This document shows, piece by piece, positions 35,089 through 44,011 of a DNA stretch of 64,000 nucleotides (positions within the stretch are counted from its first letter, which is position 1; each line of letters begins with the position of its first letter). The DNA lies in the NCBI GenBank assembly GCA_037444075.1, contig JBBIND010000003.1, positions 55,245 to 119,244 of the forward strand. The letters run 5' to 3'. Source of the DNA: JBBIND01 sp037444075 (lineage in GTDB: Bacteria > Acidobacteriota > Terriglobia > Bryobacterales > Bryobacteraceae). Both the position numbers and the translations under genes were made by a program. Under the pieces are notes generated by a model that had not been told where the DNA came from, searched no databases, and saw nothing but the letters and a program-made list of their open reading frames with translations.

Positions 35089-35490
35089 CTAGGATCGGCC
35101 CGGCTTCTTCCGGAACTGCATCACGCCGCCTATCAGAGCCAGCAAAGCGCCAAGCACGATAGCCATGGCTTGATAAAACTGTTGCGGCGTCCAGAAGGAC
35201 CGCGGCAGCAGGATGTAGCCCCAGAACAACACTCCGAACGCCAACAGCGCCCACAAGGGCAAGAGGATGCGGACCTTCCCGCTGGCCGCCAGCCACACCG
35301 AAAGCAGGGCGACAAAAGCGAGGAGCAGCAGACTGTAAGTCAACGTCGAGCCCGTCCACGGAAGCATGTCGACCTGCAGGTTGTGGGAGCCTCCGAGCAA
35401 GGCCACCGCGCCAATACCGAGCATGAAAAGGCCCAGGAGAAAATGGTATGCGTAGCTAAAAAGCGACAGGATCGTTCTAAGGATGCGCAC
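35089..35490 (-). CDS. Small four-helix membrane protein
   Basis: Hypothetical membrane protein of 133 aa. Four hydrophobic helices are visible (SYAYHFLLGLFMLGIGAVAL; TYSLLLLAFVALLSVWLA; ILLPLWALLAFGVLFWGYI; AMAIVLGALLALIGGVM), ending in a basic tail. The GTG at 35490 has AAGGAG five bases upstream, which decides the start. It is divergent from the esterase gene with 46 bp between starts. I do not recognise the family. Confidence 0.7.
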   Translation of the reverse strand: MRILRTILSLFSYAYHFLLGLFMLGIGAVALLGGSHNLQVDMLPWTGSTLTYSLLLLAFVALLSVWLAASGKVRILLPLWALLAFGVLFWGYILLPRSFWTPQQFYQAMAIVLGALLALIGGVMQFRKKPGRS

Positions 35491-35536
35491 AGGAACTCCT
35501 TCCGCCGTGCCAGGCGAAACCGCTATTGTATCAAGG

Positions 35537-36460
35537 ATGATCGAGCAACAAGAAGGCCCGCGTTTCCGGAAGACCTGGCTCTGCCTCGCAGCCTCGGTCC
35601 TGATTCTCCTGCCGGTTGCCCTGCCTGCGCAGTCCGCCTGGCTGGACCCGGACACCTCCGCACCGGCGGGTACACGCTACGCCACATTCAACAGCCGCAC
35701 CATCGGTGGCCCGGCGAGCTACCTTATCTACCTGCCCCCGGATTACGCTGATTCCTCCTTGCGCCGCTATCCCGTCATCTACTGGCTGCACGGCCTGGGC
35801 GGCACTCAGCGTTCTGGAGCTTTTTTCGTCCGGTCTCTCGATGCCGCCATCCGCTCCGGGAACACGCCGCCCGCCATCGCCATTCTGGTGAACGGAATGC
35901 GGGACAGCATGTACTGCGACTCCCGCGACGGCCGCTTGCCCGTGGAAACGGTGATTATTCAGGACCTCATCCCGCACGTCGACTCGACGTGGCGTACCAT
36001 CGCCGATCGCCGCGCCCGAGCTGTTGAAGGCTACTCCATGGGCGGCTTCGGCGCTGCCCGGCTCGGGTTCAAGTACCCTGATTTGTTCGGCGCTATCTCC
36101 GTGATGGCTGGAGCGCTCCACACCGAAGAGACCCTGGCGGCGAGGCGCAAGGAGATCTTTGAAAAGATCTACGGCGGCGACCCGGAGTATTACCGCACGG
36201 GCAGCCCCTGGGTTCTCGCTGAAGCCAACGCGGACGCCGTGCGTGGCTGTACGCGCGTCCGGATTGGCGTTGGCGAGGAGGACCAGTTGCTCGAGTGGAA
36301 CCAGCGCTTCCACGAACTGCTGCGGAAAGCGGGCGTCGCCAGCGAGTACTTCACCGTGCCCGGCGTGGGCCATAGCGGGCAGCGGTTCTACGAAGTGCGG
36401 GGCGACGGCTTGTGGGATTTCTACCGGCGCGCCTTTGGCAGCACAGGCGCCTCCAGGTGA
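35537..36460 (+). CDS. Secreted esterase, esterase D/feruloyl-esterase type
   Basis: Alpha/beta hydrolase of 307 aa in the putative esterase (PF00756) group. A signal peptide is near residues 10-34 (LCLAASVLILLPVALPAQS). The oxyanion region is YWLHGLGG, the nucleophile Ser is in GYSMGG, and the His is in VPGVGHSGQ; the acid is probably in VGEEDQ. Relatives cleave acyl or feruloyl esters from polysaccharides or thioesters. The ATG at 35537 gives the signal peptide, though its ribosome-binding site is weak. It ends 21 bases from the convergent ceramidase-like gene. Confidence 0.85.
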   Translation: MIEQQEGPRFRKTWLCLAASVLILLPVALPAQSAWLDPDTSAPAGTRYATFNSRTIGGPASYLIYLPPDYADSSLRRYPVIYWLHGLGGTQRSGAFFVRSLDAAIRSGNTPPAIAILVNGMRDSMYCDSRDGRLPVETVIIQDLIPHVDSTWRTIADRRARAVEGYSMGGFGAARLGFKYPDLFGAISVMAGALHTEETLAARRKEIFEKIYGGDPEYYRTGSPWVLAEANADAVRGCTRVRIGVGEEDQLLEWNQRFHELLRKAGVASEYFTVPGVGHSGQRFYEVRGDGLWDFYRRAFGSTGASR

Positions 36461-36481
36461 GCGGTGGCGCCTCAGCAAGGT

Positions 36482-37798
36482 TCAGTTGGTGTTGAGACGT
36501 CCGCGCATCTGGTATAGCCACATGAGGGCGGAGTCCATCATGCGCTCTCCCGCGCCGACAGCGGCCGGCGAAACCATGTTGTCGGCGCCGTAACCTCCCT
36601 CGGCGGCTGCTTCAATGGTAGGAAAATACTGGTGGTAGCCGTTCGCGAGCCCGAAAAAGAACACCTGCCGCAGGCGGGCGCGTTCCTTGAGCCGCACGGC
36701 GTGAGCGCTGAACACCTCCCCGCTGCAACCCACCATGCCTATGTCCCCGTTCAGCAGCAAAACCGAGAGCCGGGGCCGAACTCCGTCCTTGTACTCATCA
36801 ACGTAGTTTGCCACCAACTCCGCGAAGAAGGCCTTTTCAAAGAGCGTGCGGAGCAGGGGGTTGTTGAAGTTAGTGCGCGACTCGAAACGGAAACGTTCTT
36901 CGCGCCATTCCATGGAAGGCTTGGGTGGCGTCTCGGTGGTAAGGCTCAGCGCCAGGCGCGCGGCTTCGAGTCCCAACGCCTGTCCGTATTCGGCGTAGTC
37001 CTTGCGCGGTCCCCGGTCCGTGGATAAGTCGCCCAGCGCGCCCTGCATGAAGATGGCGGGAGCGCCCGTCTCGCGGGTGACGGCTTGCTTCAAGGCGCCG
37101 GCGTAGTCCGCGGAGAACTCCATCAGTTCGTCCGGAAGCATGGTGGGGTGCGCGGCGAAGTTTACCAGCACCGCCATGGGCTTGCCGGCCAAGTCGTCGA
37201 GCCGCAGCACGGACAGGTCGCGGTCCACCGGTTTCGGTTCTATCTTGCTGTGCCGGTTGCGGTTGAAACCGGTCAGAGGAACGGAGCCTACCGCCATGCG
37301 GGCCGCTTTCATGTTCCGGTCGGCGTCAATGACCGCATCGGCTATGGCCGCTTCGAGTTGCCTGTAGTAACGCAGCGTGGCGTCGAAGCGTCCGCGCCCC
37401 TTGCCCTCTTCGTCCGACAGTTCCAGGACCGGCCCATGGTGTGTGTGCGAACCCACCAGAAACATACGCTCGATGCCCGTCTCAGCCTTGATCTTCTGCC
37501 GGAGGCGTTCGAACGAGGCTTCGCCCGGCGAGCGTCCCAAATCCAGGCCGACCAGCGCCAGTTTGTCGCGGCCCGCCTGAATCACCAGTGCGTCTGCGTA
37601 CAAGGGATCTTTCGTGCCGGTGGAGAGATTATCCCGGCGCGAGGCATAGCCCCACATCGGCACGGGTTCTTTGGGAGTGACGTCGCGTCTGGCTGTTCCC
37701 GCCTGAAAGACGGGCTTCTGGCCGCACAGCCCCATCGGCAGGGCCAGCAACACGACCGCCGCAAGCGCGGCCCGGCGGCGGAATTTGTTAGTCGGCAT
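36482..37798 (-). CDS. Neutral/alkaline non-lysosomal ceramidase-like protein
   Basis: Exported protein of 438 aa with a signal peptide (AALAAVVLLALPMGLCGQ). The N-terminal ceramidase fold is recognisable: FQAGTARRDVTPKEPVPMWGYA, then LALVGLDLG and the zinc motif GSHTHHGP. Family enzymes split ceramide into sphingosine and fatty acid, but many bacterial members act on unknown amides or esters. At 438 aa it lacks the C-terminal Ig-like domain of true ceramidases. The ATG is two bases after the sulfatase stop, so the two are one operon. Confidence 0.82.
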   Translation of the reverse strand: MPTNKFRRRAALAAVVLLALPMGLCGQKPVFQAGTARRDVTPKEPVPMWGYASRRDNLSTGTKDPLYADALVIQAGRDKLALVGLDLGRSPGEASFERLRQKIKAETGIERMFLVGSHTHHGPVLELSDEEGKGRGRFDATLRYYRQLEAAIADAVIDADRNMKAARMAVGSVPLTGFNRNRHSKIEPKPVDRDLSVLRLDDLAGKPMAVLVNFAAHPTMLPDELMEFSADYAGALKQAVTRETGAPAIFMQGALGDLSTDRGPRKDYAEYGQALGLEAARLALSLTTETPPKPSMEWREERFRFESRTNFNNPLLRTLFEKAFFAELVANYVDEYKDGVRPRLSVLLLNGDIGMVGCSGEVFSAHAVRLKERARLRQVFFFGLANGYHQYFPTIEAAAEGGYGADNMVSPAAVGAGERMMDSALMWLYQMRGRLNTN

Positions 37799-37800
37799 GT

Positions 37801-39222
37801 TCAGGGTGCCTCATCCACCCCTTGTTCGCGCGGCGAGTCAGGCGCGTTCTCGCCCGGCAACCAGCGGCTGTGGGATTTCTTCACCCTCTCAAACTCTTTG
37901 CGGCCAGCCAGATTGGTCCACTCCAAGGGATCCTTTTGATGATCGTAAAGTTCTTCGGTACCGTCGTTGTAACGGATGTAGCGCCAACGTTCGCTGCGCA
38001 CGGAATGGTTGCCGCGCAGGTAAGTGGTGAGCGCAGGACGGTCCCAGGCAGCCGTTGGGTTCTTCAGGAGCGGTTTCAGGCTCACTCCTTCCAGGTCTCC
38101 GCGGGGCTTTAATCCACAGACATCGACGAGAGTCGGGTAAATGTCGGTCATGCTGACCGGGCGGTTGCAGCGGCCGCCTGCCTGGGTCAGACCCGGCGAC
38201 ACCATGAGGAAAACGTTGCGAGTGGCTTCTTCCCACAACGAGAACTTGCGCCAGTGGAGTTTCTCGCCGAGGTGCCAGCCGTGGTCGCTCCACAGCACCA
38301 CGGTGGTGTTGCGCGCGTACCGGCTGGCGTCAAAGGCGTCGATGAGCCTGCCCAGACAGGCGTCCATGAATCGAATGCTGGCGAGATAGCCCTGCACAGC
38401 CTGGCGCCACTGGCCGTAATCGATGACGTTCTTGTGGTCGCCCTGTGGCCGGGCGAACTTGATGCCAACGGGCGGGATGTCGTCCAGGTCATCTTCCTTC
38501 ACGACCGGAAGCGTCACCTTGTCCGCGGGGTGCATCTCAAAGTACTTGCGCGGGACGTACCAAGGCAGGTGAGGACGAAACAGGCCGCAGGCGAGGAAGA
38601 AGGGCCGGTCATGTTGCTTGTCCAGTTCCCGGGCGGCCCAGTCAACCACCTTCCAATCGCCCATTTCGCTGTCGGGCACATCCAGCGGTCCCCAGTCAAA
38701 ATTGCCCGCCCGGGGAATGCCGTTCACCGGGCGCTGGGGCGGCACCGGGTCGGGCCGCTTGTTCCGCAATTGTGAAGGGTAATACTCATTCCAGCTCGCG
38801 GGGTCGGGATAACCGCCGTGATAGATCTTGCCTCCGCCCACGGCTTTATAGCCTTGCGCCATGAAGTGTTGCGTAAGGCTTTCCGCATTTTGCAGACGCG
38901 AGGATTTCCGCATGGGTTGGCGGTTGTCGTAAACGCCGGAAGTGGAGGGACGAATGCCCATCATCAGTCCGGCGCGAGACGGATTGCAGAGCGGAGCGGA
39001 GCAGTGCGCGTTGGTGAACAGAACGCCGCGGGCGGCGAGGCGGTCAAGGTTCGGCGTGCGGGCATCGGGATGACCGCCGAGGCAGCTCACCCAGTCATTC
39101 AAATCGTCAACCGAGATGAACAGCACGTTGTGCTTTTCGGCGGGGGCGAAAGATGCCCAAGCGCGACCAGCCGCTGCCAACCCTATGGAAGAAAGAAAGT
39201 GCCTGCGTGGCAGGTGGTTCAT
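37801..39222 (-). CDS. Exported sulfatase, iduronate-2-sulfatase-like
   Basis: Type I sulfatase of 473 aa. An RR-type signal (PRRHFLSSIGLAAAGRAWA) precedes NVLFISVDDLNDWVSCLGGHP, the formylglycine site LCNPSRAG (Cys79) and VVLWSDHGWHLGEK. The VDDLNDW and HGWHLGEK forms are typical of the iduronate-2-sulfatase-like group. It sits between a TauE-like gene and the ceramidase-like gene on the same strand; the spacing (27 and 2 bases) suggests one transcript. GGGAGAAG lies upstream of the ATG. Confidence 0.9.
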   Translation of the reverse strand: MNHLPRRHFLSSIGLAAAGRAWASFAPAEKHNVLFISVDDLNDWVSCLGGHPDARTPNLDRLAARGVLFTNAHCSAPLCNPSRAGLMMGIRPSTSGVYDNRQPMRKSSRLQNAESLTQHFMAQGYKAVGGGKIYHGGYPDPASWNEYYPSQLRNKRPDPVPPQRPVNGIPRAGNFDWGPLDVPDSEMGDWKVVDWAARELDKQHDRPFFLACGLFRPHLPWYVPRKYFEMHPADKVTLPVVKEDDLDDIPPVGIKFARPQGDHKNVIDYGQWRQAVQGYLASIRFMDACLGRLIDAFDASRYARNTTVVLWSDHGWHLGEKLHWRKFSLWEEATRNVFLMVSPGLTQAGGRCNRPVSMTDIYPTLVDVCGLKPRGDLEGVSLKPLLKNPTAAWDRPALTTYLRGNHSVRSERWRYIRYNDGTEELYDHQKDPLEWTNLAGRKEFERVKKSHSRWLPGENAPDSPREQGVDEAP

Positions 39223-39249
39223 ATCGAGGCTTCTCCCAAAGCCTCAATG

Positions 39250-40556
39250 CTATCCCTTGGCGATGCTCAGCTTCAACTCGACAGCGGCGGCAATCTCATG
39301 CCGCTGAAGGCGCCTTTGCGCCGAGGCGTACTCCCGGCGTGCTTTCTCGGGTATGGAAAGCTCACGCACGCTGACACGGTTCCTCCGCTCCAGGCTGCGG
39401 GCAACCGATCCTTCTCCTGGCTCGAACTGGATCGTCACGCTCACATGGCCGGACCCGGCCGCGAGTGACGGAGTTACGGCAACTGTCCTGCGTGCTTCTC
39501 CCAAGCCTGGCACGAAGACGCCCAGCGAGTAAGTGCCGGCAGCCAGTTCTCGGAAACGGAAGCGCCGCGCGCATCAGTTGTGGTCTCCGCCGCGAAAGGG
39601 AAGTCCGAGCCGTGCAGCGTGACGATGGCGCCGCGCATAGCCGGTTCAACAACCCCGTGCAGTTCCAGTTCGCCGGAAGCGCCGCGCGCGATGCCCGCGG
39701 AAAGGTACAGGCTGGCAACTGCGAGCAGCACCACCCCCAAAAGCGCCTTCAGCCAACGCACCGGCACACGGCGCTGCATACGCGCCCCCGTGTACATGCC
39801 CGCCAGTCCGCCTGCGCCGAACAGCAGGCCGAGGATCCAATCCGGGGACGCCTCGGCGCTGCGTGGAGACAGCCACTGATAATACGCCACTCCCGCCAAC
39901 GAAGTGGCAAAAGTCCCCGCCAGCGTGGCGCCGGCGAAGGCGTGTACCGGAAGGCGCCACACAATCACCAATAGCGGCGCCATGATAGCGCCGCCGCCAA
40001 TGCCATAGATGCCACCCAGCGCGCCGGTGAGGAAAGCCAGGAGGACGAGCCCGATGGTGCCGCAGCGGTAACTGCCGGAGAGGAATCTGAAACGCACATA
40101 GCGGCGGCTGAACTCGAGGATGCGGATCTTCCAGTCGCCTTCGTGGATGAGGTCCTTGGGAGTCAGCACCGCGCCCCGCAGCAATCCCAATCCGATGAGA
40201 ATCAGCAGGCATGCGGCGAAAGTCTTGAACGCCGACTGCTCCGCCAGATGGTGCGTGCGAATCCAGCCCCCCAGAATGACGCCGGGCATGGTGCCCGCCG
40301 CCACCACCACGGCTATAGGCCAGAGCATGCGCCCTTCCCGGACATAGCTATAGGCGCCGCCCGGCACGGCCACCAAGTTATAGATCAGATTAGTGGCGCT
40401 GACACCCGGGCTGGCGTAGCCCAGCACACTCATCTGAAAGGGCAACAAGGCTACGGCGCCGGAAACTCCGGCCATGGACATGAACACCGAGACGATGAAG
40501 GAAGCCAGCGGCGGTAGCCATAGTGGCGCGTGAACCCCGGATGCCGGAAAGTACAT
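39250..40556 (-). pseudogene. TauE/SafE permease with frameshifted carboxypeptidase-regulatory C-terminus
   Basis: The first about 290 residues form a complete TauE/SafE (sulfite or organosulfur exporter) protein with about eight to nine membrane helices (GGIYGIGGGAIMAPLL is the family signature). It then runs into a beta-sandwich of the carboxypeptidase-regulatory type (GELELHGVVEP, ETTTDARG). At about 39564 the frame breaks: in the TauE frame the protein reads on as nonsense to a stop at 39474, while the neighbouring frame continues the domain exactly (RFRFRELAAGTYSLGVFVPG) down to a stop at 39250. A one-base loss in a GGC/CGC run explains this. The end (VSVRELSIPEKARREY) is the start of a helical/TPR region that is cut short. 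TauE itself may still be functional; sequencing error is possible. Confidence 0.7.
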
Positions 40557-40601
40557 CGAGTAGTCACCACAATCCTACTCCAATTGTGATATCCGTGATT
40601 C

Positions 40602-41402
40602 ATGTTGTTGGAAGGTAAAGTCGCTGTCGTCACGGGTTCCACCAAGGGAATCGGCAAACATATCGCGCTCAGGTTCGCTTCTGAAGGCTGCCGGATCATC
40701 GTTAGCGGCACCAACGAAGAGCGCGCGGCGGAAACCGCCGAGGCTATCCGCGCCGCCGGCTCGGAGGCTGAGATCCTGCTGGGAGACGTGTCGCGTAAGG
40801 ACACCGCCACGGCTCTCATGGACCACGCCATCGACAAGTTCGGACGGCTCGATATCCTGGTGAACAACGCTGGAATCGTGAAGCTGGAGCCATTCCTCGA
40901 ATTTCAAAGCGAGACCTGGCAACGGTTTCTCGACGTCCATCTTTCGGGCTCTTTCTATTGCGGACAAGCCGCCGCCTGGCACATGGTGAATTCCGGCGGA
41001 GGCAGCATTCTCAACGTATCCACCATCGCCGCCACCATGGGGATGTTCGGCTTTGCCGCCTACGCCGCCGCCAAGGGCGGCATCCTGGCTCTCACCAAGG
41101 TGATGGCGGTGGAACTGGCGCAGCACGGCATCACGGTGAACGCGCTCACGCCGGGTCCGGTGTTTAATCAGCAATTACTCGATCTCTACGGCGAGGAGCG
41201 GTTGCGCGAGCGCGGCAAGACCATCCCCTTGGGCAGGCTGGCGGAAGCCGGTGAAGTCGCCGACCTGGCGCTGTTCCTGGTTTCTCCCGCGGCCAGGTAC
41301 ATCACCGGACAAACCATCATTCTGGATGGCGGCGCTTCCGCGGCAGGCTGCTACACGCACGAAGTGTATCGGCGCGCCGTGGAAAGGGAGGCGAAATCGT
41401 GA
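40602..41402 (+). CDS. Short-chain dehydrogenase/reductase
   Basis: Classical SDR of 266 aa. The cofactor motif TGSTKGIG, the structural NNAG, the catalytic Ser in LNVSTIAAT, the YAAAK pair and PGPVFN are in place, so it should be active. The C-terminus is slightly long (TGQTIILDGGASAAGCYTHE). Substrates of such enzymes are very varied; the context with an FAD-oxidoreductase remnant suggests sugar or polyol oxidation. It is divergent from the TauE gene, 45 bp apart, and its stop overlaps the start of the following pseudogene. Confidence 0.9.
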   Translation: MLLEGKVAVVTGSTKGIGKHIALRFASEGCRIIVSGTNEERAAETAEAIRAAGSEAEILLGDVSRKDTATALMDHAIDKFGRLDILVNNAGIVKLEPFLEFQSETWQRFLDVHLSGSFYCGQAAAWHMVNSGGGSILNVSTIAATMGMFGFAAYAAAKGGILALTKVMAVELAQHGITVNALTPGPVFNQQLLDLYGEERLRERGKTIPLGRLAEAGEVADLALFLVSPAARYITGQTIILDGGASAAGCYTHEVYRRAVEREAKS

Positions 41403-42242
41403 ACCGCAGAGCGTTCCTGGCGGGACTGGGCGGCTGTTCGCTCGTGGTCAAAGCTTCGGCTTTCCAAGCCCCGCGTCTGGGGGAATGGCGCCGCCCGGAT
41501 TTTGGCCGGGTTGCGCCGCCCGGCGCGCGGCGAGATACGCACCGGGCGCGAGGCGCGCTCGGAATTCGGCGAATCCCTGGAGCCTGAGGCCGCTGACCAG
41601 GAAACGCTCGGCAGCAGCATCCTGTTCACTTCACGGCGCCACCCCGAGCCGATGCCGTTCCGCCCGCCGCGTTGGGCCCGCAAGATCACCAAGGAGCATC
41701 TGCGCTTGCGCCGCATCGGGAGCTGGGAGTACGGCTACTGGTGGATCGAGTGGGGCGGCAACAAGGACACCATCCGCGGCAATGAGCTGATCCGTTTCGA
41801 ACTGCTCTCCATCGTGATGGACGTCTGGGACTACATCAAGAACAGCGGCGAGCACCCGGATAGCGCGAACTGGGCGCTGGACTGGGCCGGCATGATGCCC
41901 GGCAAGCGCGGCAGCCGCCGCGTGGTGGGCGGTCAAGCAGCCGGCACCGCGGCGGCAATGTGCCTCGCCGCGGGCATCACGCCGCGGCAGTTGGCGGCGG
42001 ACCCGAAAAGAGTAGCGTCCCTGCAACAGGCGCTGCTGCGCGACGACCAGACCATCAAGGGTGTCAGCTACCGGCGCGAAGCGGAAGGCAGACTCATCGG
42101 CCTCGTTTCGGTCTCGGACAATTACCAGCGCTTGCGCCGGCATCGCTTTGAAGCGGTCACGGCCAGGGCCATACGCATCCATGTGAAAGCCACGCAGGGC
42201 GATGAAGCGGCTCGCATTTTTGAAGTGCGCTGCTACCGCTGA
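41399..42242 (+). pseudogene. Eroded FAD-dependent oxidoreductase
   Basis: A GTG at 41399 overlapping the SDR stop starts a good twin-Arg signal (NRRAFLAGLGG), but the frame then loses homology near 41485 and stops at 41587. The next frame, from about 41490, carries family sequence: RTGREARSEFGESL, GSSILFTSRRHPEPMPF, WEYGYWWIEWGG and WDYIKNSGEHPDSANW. The FAD-binding Rossmann region (GGGxAG), which should lie between signal and RTGREA, is missing, and a second gap joins GSRRVVG directly to GQAAGTAAAMCLAAG, dropping the usual middle part. The tail ends ARIFEVRCYR like a discoidin-type end. I read this as a gene decayed by one frameshift and at least two internal deletions. Confidence 0.75.
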
Positions 42243-42252
42243 GCGGGTGGCT

Positions 42253-42672
42253 TCATTCGCCGACAACCGTCACGGTCAGTTCGCGTTGGCGCGCTGAGTC
42301 GTCGAAATCGCACAGCACTATCTGCTGCCACGTGCCGATGAGCAGTTCGCCGTCCCGCAAGGGGTAGCTGCGTGCCGTTCCCAGTAGCGCGCTGCGGAGG
42401 TGCGAGTAGCCGTTGTTGTCGCCCCACCGGGCGTTGTGCGCATAGTTGGATGTGGGCGGGGCGATAGCGTCCAAGGCCCGCTTCAAGTCCGCGACGCAGC
42501 CCGGTTCGAACTCGATGGTCGTCACGCCCAGCGTCGAACCGCGGCCCGCAACGTTGACAATGCCGTGCCGTACCCCGCTCTCGGAAACGATCTTTTTCAC
42601 CCACGGCGTGATGTCGACTACGTCGCAGTGACCCTTGGTGGAAAGCCTGAAGGTCTTTTGAAACACGGGCAT
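42253..42672 (-). CDS. YjbQ family protein (UPF0047)
   Basis: Small conserved protein of 139 aa in the YjbQ family, in which some members show thiamine-phosphate synthase activity. Landmarks are VVDITPWVKKIV, GIVNVAGRGSTLGVTTIEFE, NYAHNARWGDNNGYSHLRSALLG and LLIGTWQQIVLCDFD; the His-rich cluster is intact. It lies ten bases from the convergent pseudogene and 25 bases after the end of the UroD-like gene on the same strand. Confidence 0.88.
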   Translation of the reverse strand: MPVFQKTFRLSTKGHCDVVDITPWVKKIVSESGVRHGIVNVAGRGSTLGVTTIEFEPGCVADLKRALDAIAPPTSNYAHNARWGDNNGYSHLRSALLGTARSYPLRDGELLIGTWQQIVLCDFDDSARQRELTVTVVGE

Positions 42673-42697
42673 AAGGGCAGTCTCCCTGTTTGCGGCT

Positions 42698-43957
42698 TTA
42701 TGGCGTCCCGTTGAACTCCCGCACCGCGGCCAGCATGGCGGCCAAGTTGCTCACGGGCGTTTGGGCCTGTACGTTGTGAATCGAGTTGAACACGAAACCC
42801 CCGTCCCGCGCGAAGACATCGCAGCGGCGGAGCACTTGCTCGCGCACTTCAGCAGGCGTGCCGAACGGCAGCACTTTTTGCGTATCCACGCCGCCTCCCC
42901 AAAAGACGAGGCGCCCGCCGTACTCCGCTTTGAGACTCTCCGGTTCCATCCCGGTGGCCGAGCATTGCACGGGATTGAGTATGTCAAACCCGGCTTCGAT
43001 GAAGCTGGGCAGGAAACGGGCCACAGAACCGCAGGAGTGCTTGAAACGCTTCCACCGCGTGTGTTTCGCTATCCACTCGTTGAGGCGTTTGTAGTAGGGG
43101 AAGTAGAGTTCGCGGAAGGTGTCCACGGAGCAAAAGGCCGAGGTCTGCGTGCCGAAATCCGTCCCGCACAGGAACACCGCATCCACATTGTTCTCCACGG
43201 CTTCGTGAATCTTCGCCAGATTGGCCAAAGCCTGCTCGCACTGCCGTTCGAAGACCGCGTGGATGTAGTGACGGCGCGTGCGCGTCGACATGTACCATTC
43301 CGCCACGTCGCGGATGCCGCGGGGGTGCTTCAGAAACGGCGCCGGAACCAGCGCGATGTCTCCGAAAGCCGTACCGCCGAAGCACGCGATCACTGCGCGC
43401 CCGGTAGCGGCAGCCCGGCGGGCGGACTCACGGAAGTGATCCAGGTCTTCCTGCCCGATAGCGCTGAACTCCTCCAGATTGTCTTCCGGATTCAGACGGT
43501 CCTCATCGATGGGTTCCTGACGGATGATGGCGTCGAAGAAATGTCCGCCGCGCGGCATGCGACCGCTTGGTGGCGCGTTCCGGTCTCCCTCAGGGTAGAT
43601 GAGCGTGTCTCCGTTGTCATCCACCGTCGTGCGGAAGTCCTCCGGAACGAGCACTTCCAATCCATCCTGCAAGCGCCATTCCTTCCAACCGCTGTTGGGG
43701 AAGCCGAACATCGTTTTGCGCGGAAAGACACCGGCTACATCCAGCCCCATGGCCTGCGCCAGGTCTTCGTCCACCCAGCCGAGCATCTGATAAGGTTCAT
43801 GCACTTTGACGGGCCGTTTCTCCAGCCCGAAATGCGCGCGCAAGCCGGCCACGGCGCTCACGTGCATGCCGGAAACCGCCGTGCCTCCAAAGTCCACCGG
43901 AACACGGTCCGGTGGCCGGTGTTCCAGTGCGGCCAGTACTCGCTCTCTGCTCGTCAT
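42698..43957 (-). CDS. Uroporphyrinogen decarboxylase-like methyltransferase
   Basis: Protein of 419 aa with the UroD TIM-barrel. It begins MTSRERVLAALEHRPPDRVPVDFGG, the usual start of the methyltransferase branch (MtaA/CmuA-like). FKHSCGSV in the last third supplies the His-x-Cys zinc-ligand pair of this branch, so it likely handles a methyl group or methyl-corrinoid rather than making haem. The acceptor is unknown and no corrinoid protein is in the window. The ATG at 43957 is preferred; the open frame upstream overlaps the divergent gene. It is divergent from the glycosidase-like gene, 54 bp apart. Confidence 0.8.
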   Translation of the reverse strand: MTSRERVLAALEHRPPDRVPVDFGGTAVSGMHVSAVAGLRAHFGLEKRPVKVHEPYQMLGWVDEDLAQAMGLDVAGVFPRKTMFGFPNSGWKEWRLQDGLEVLVPEDFRTTVDDNGDTLIYPEGDRNAPPSGRMPRGGHFFDAIIRQEPIDEDRLNPEDNLEEFSAIGQEDLDHFRESARRAAATGRAVIACFGGTAFGDIALVPAPFLKHPRGIRDVAEWYMSTRTRRHYIHAVFERQCEQALANLAKIHEAVENNVDAVFLCGTDFGTQTSAFCSVDTFRELYFPYYKRLNEWIAKHTRWKRFKHSCGSVARFLPSFIEAGFDILNPVQCSATGMEPESLKAEYGGRLVFWGGGVDTQKVLPFGTPAEVREQVLRRCDVFARDGGFVFNSIHNVQAQTPVSNLAAMLAAVREFNGTP

Positions 43958-44011
43958 GAGGAAGCCTTTGATGCTATGTAGAATTATCACAAAGCAAATC
44001 GGGAGGCCGCG

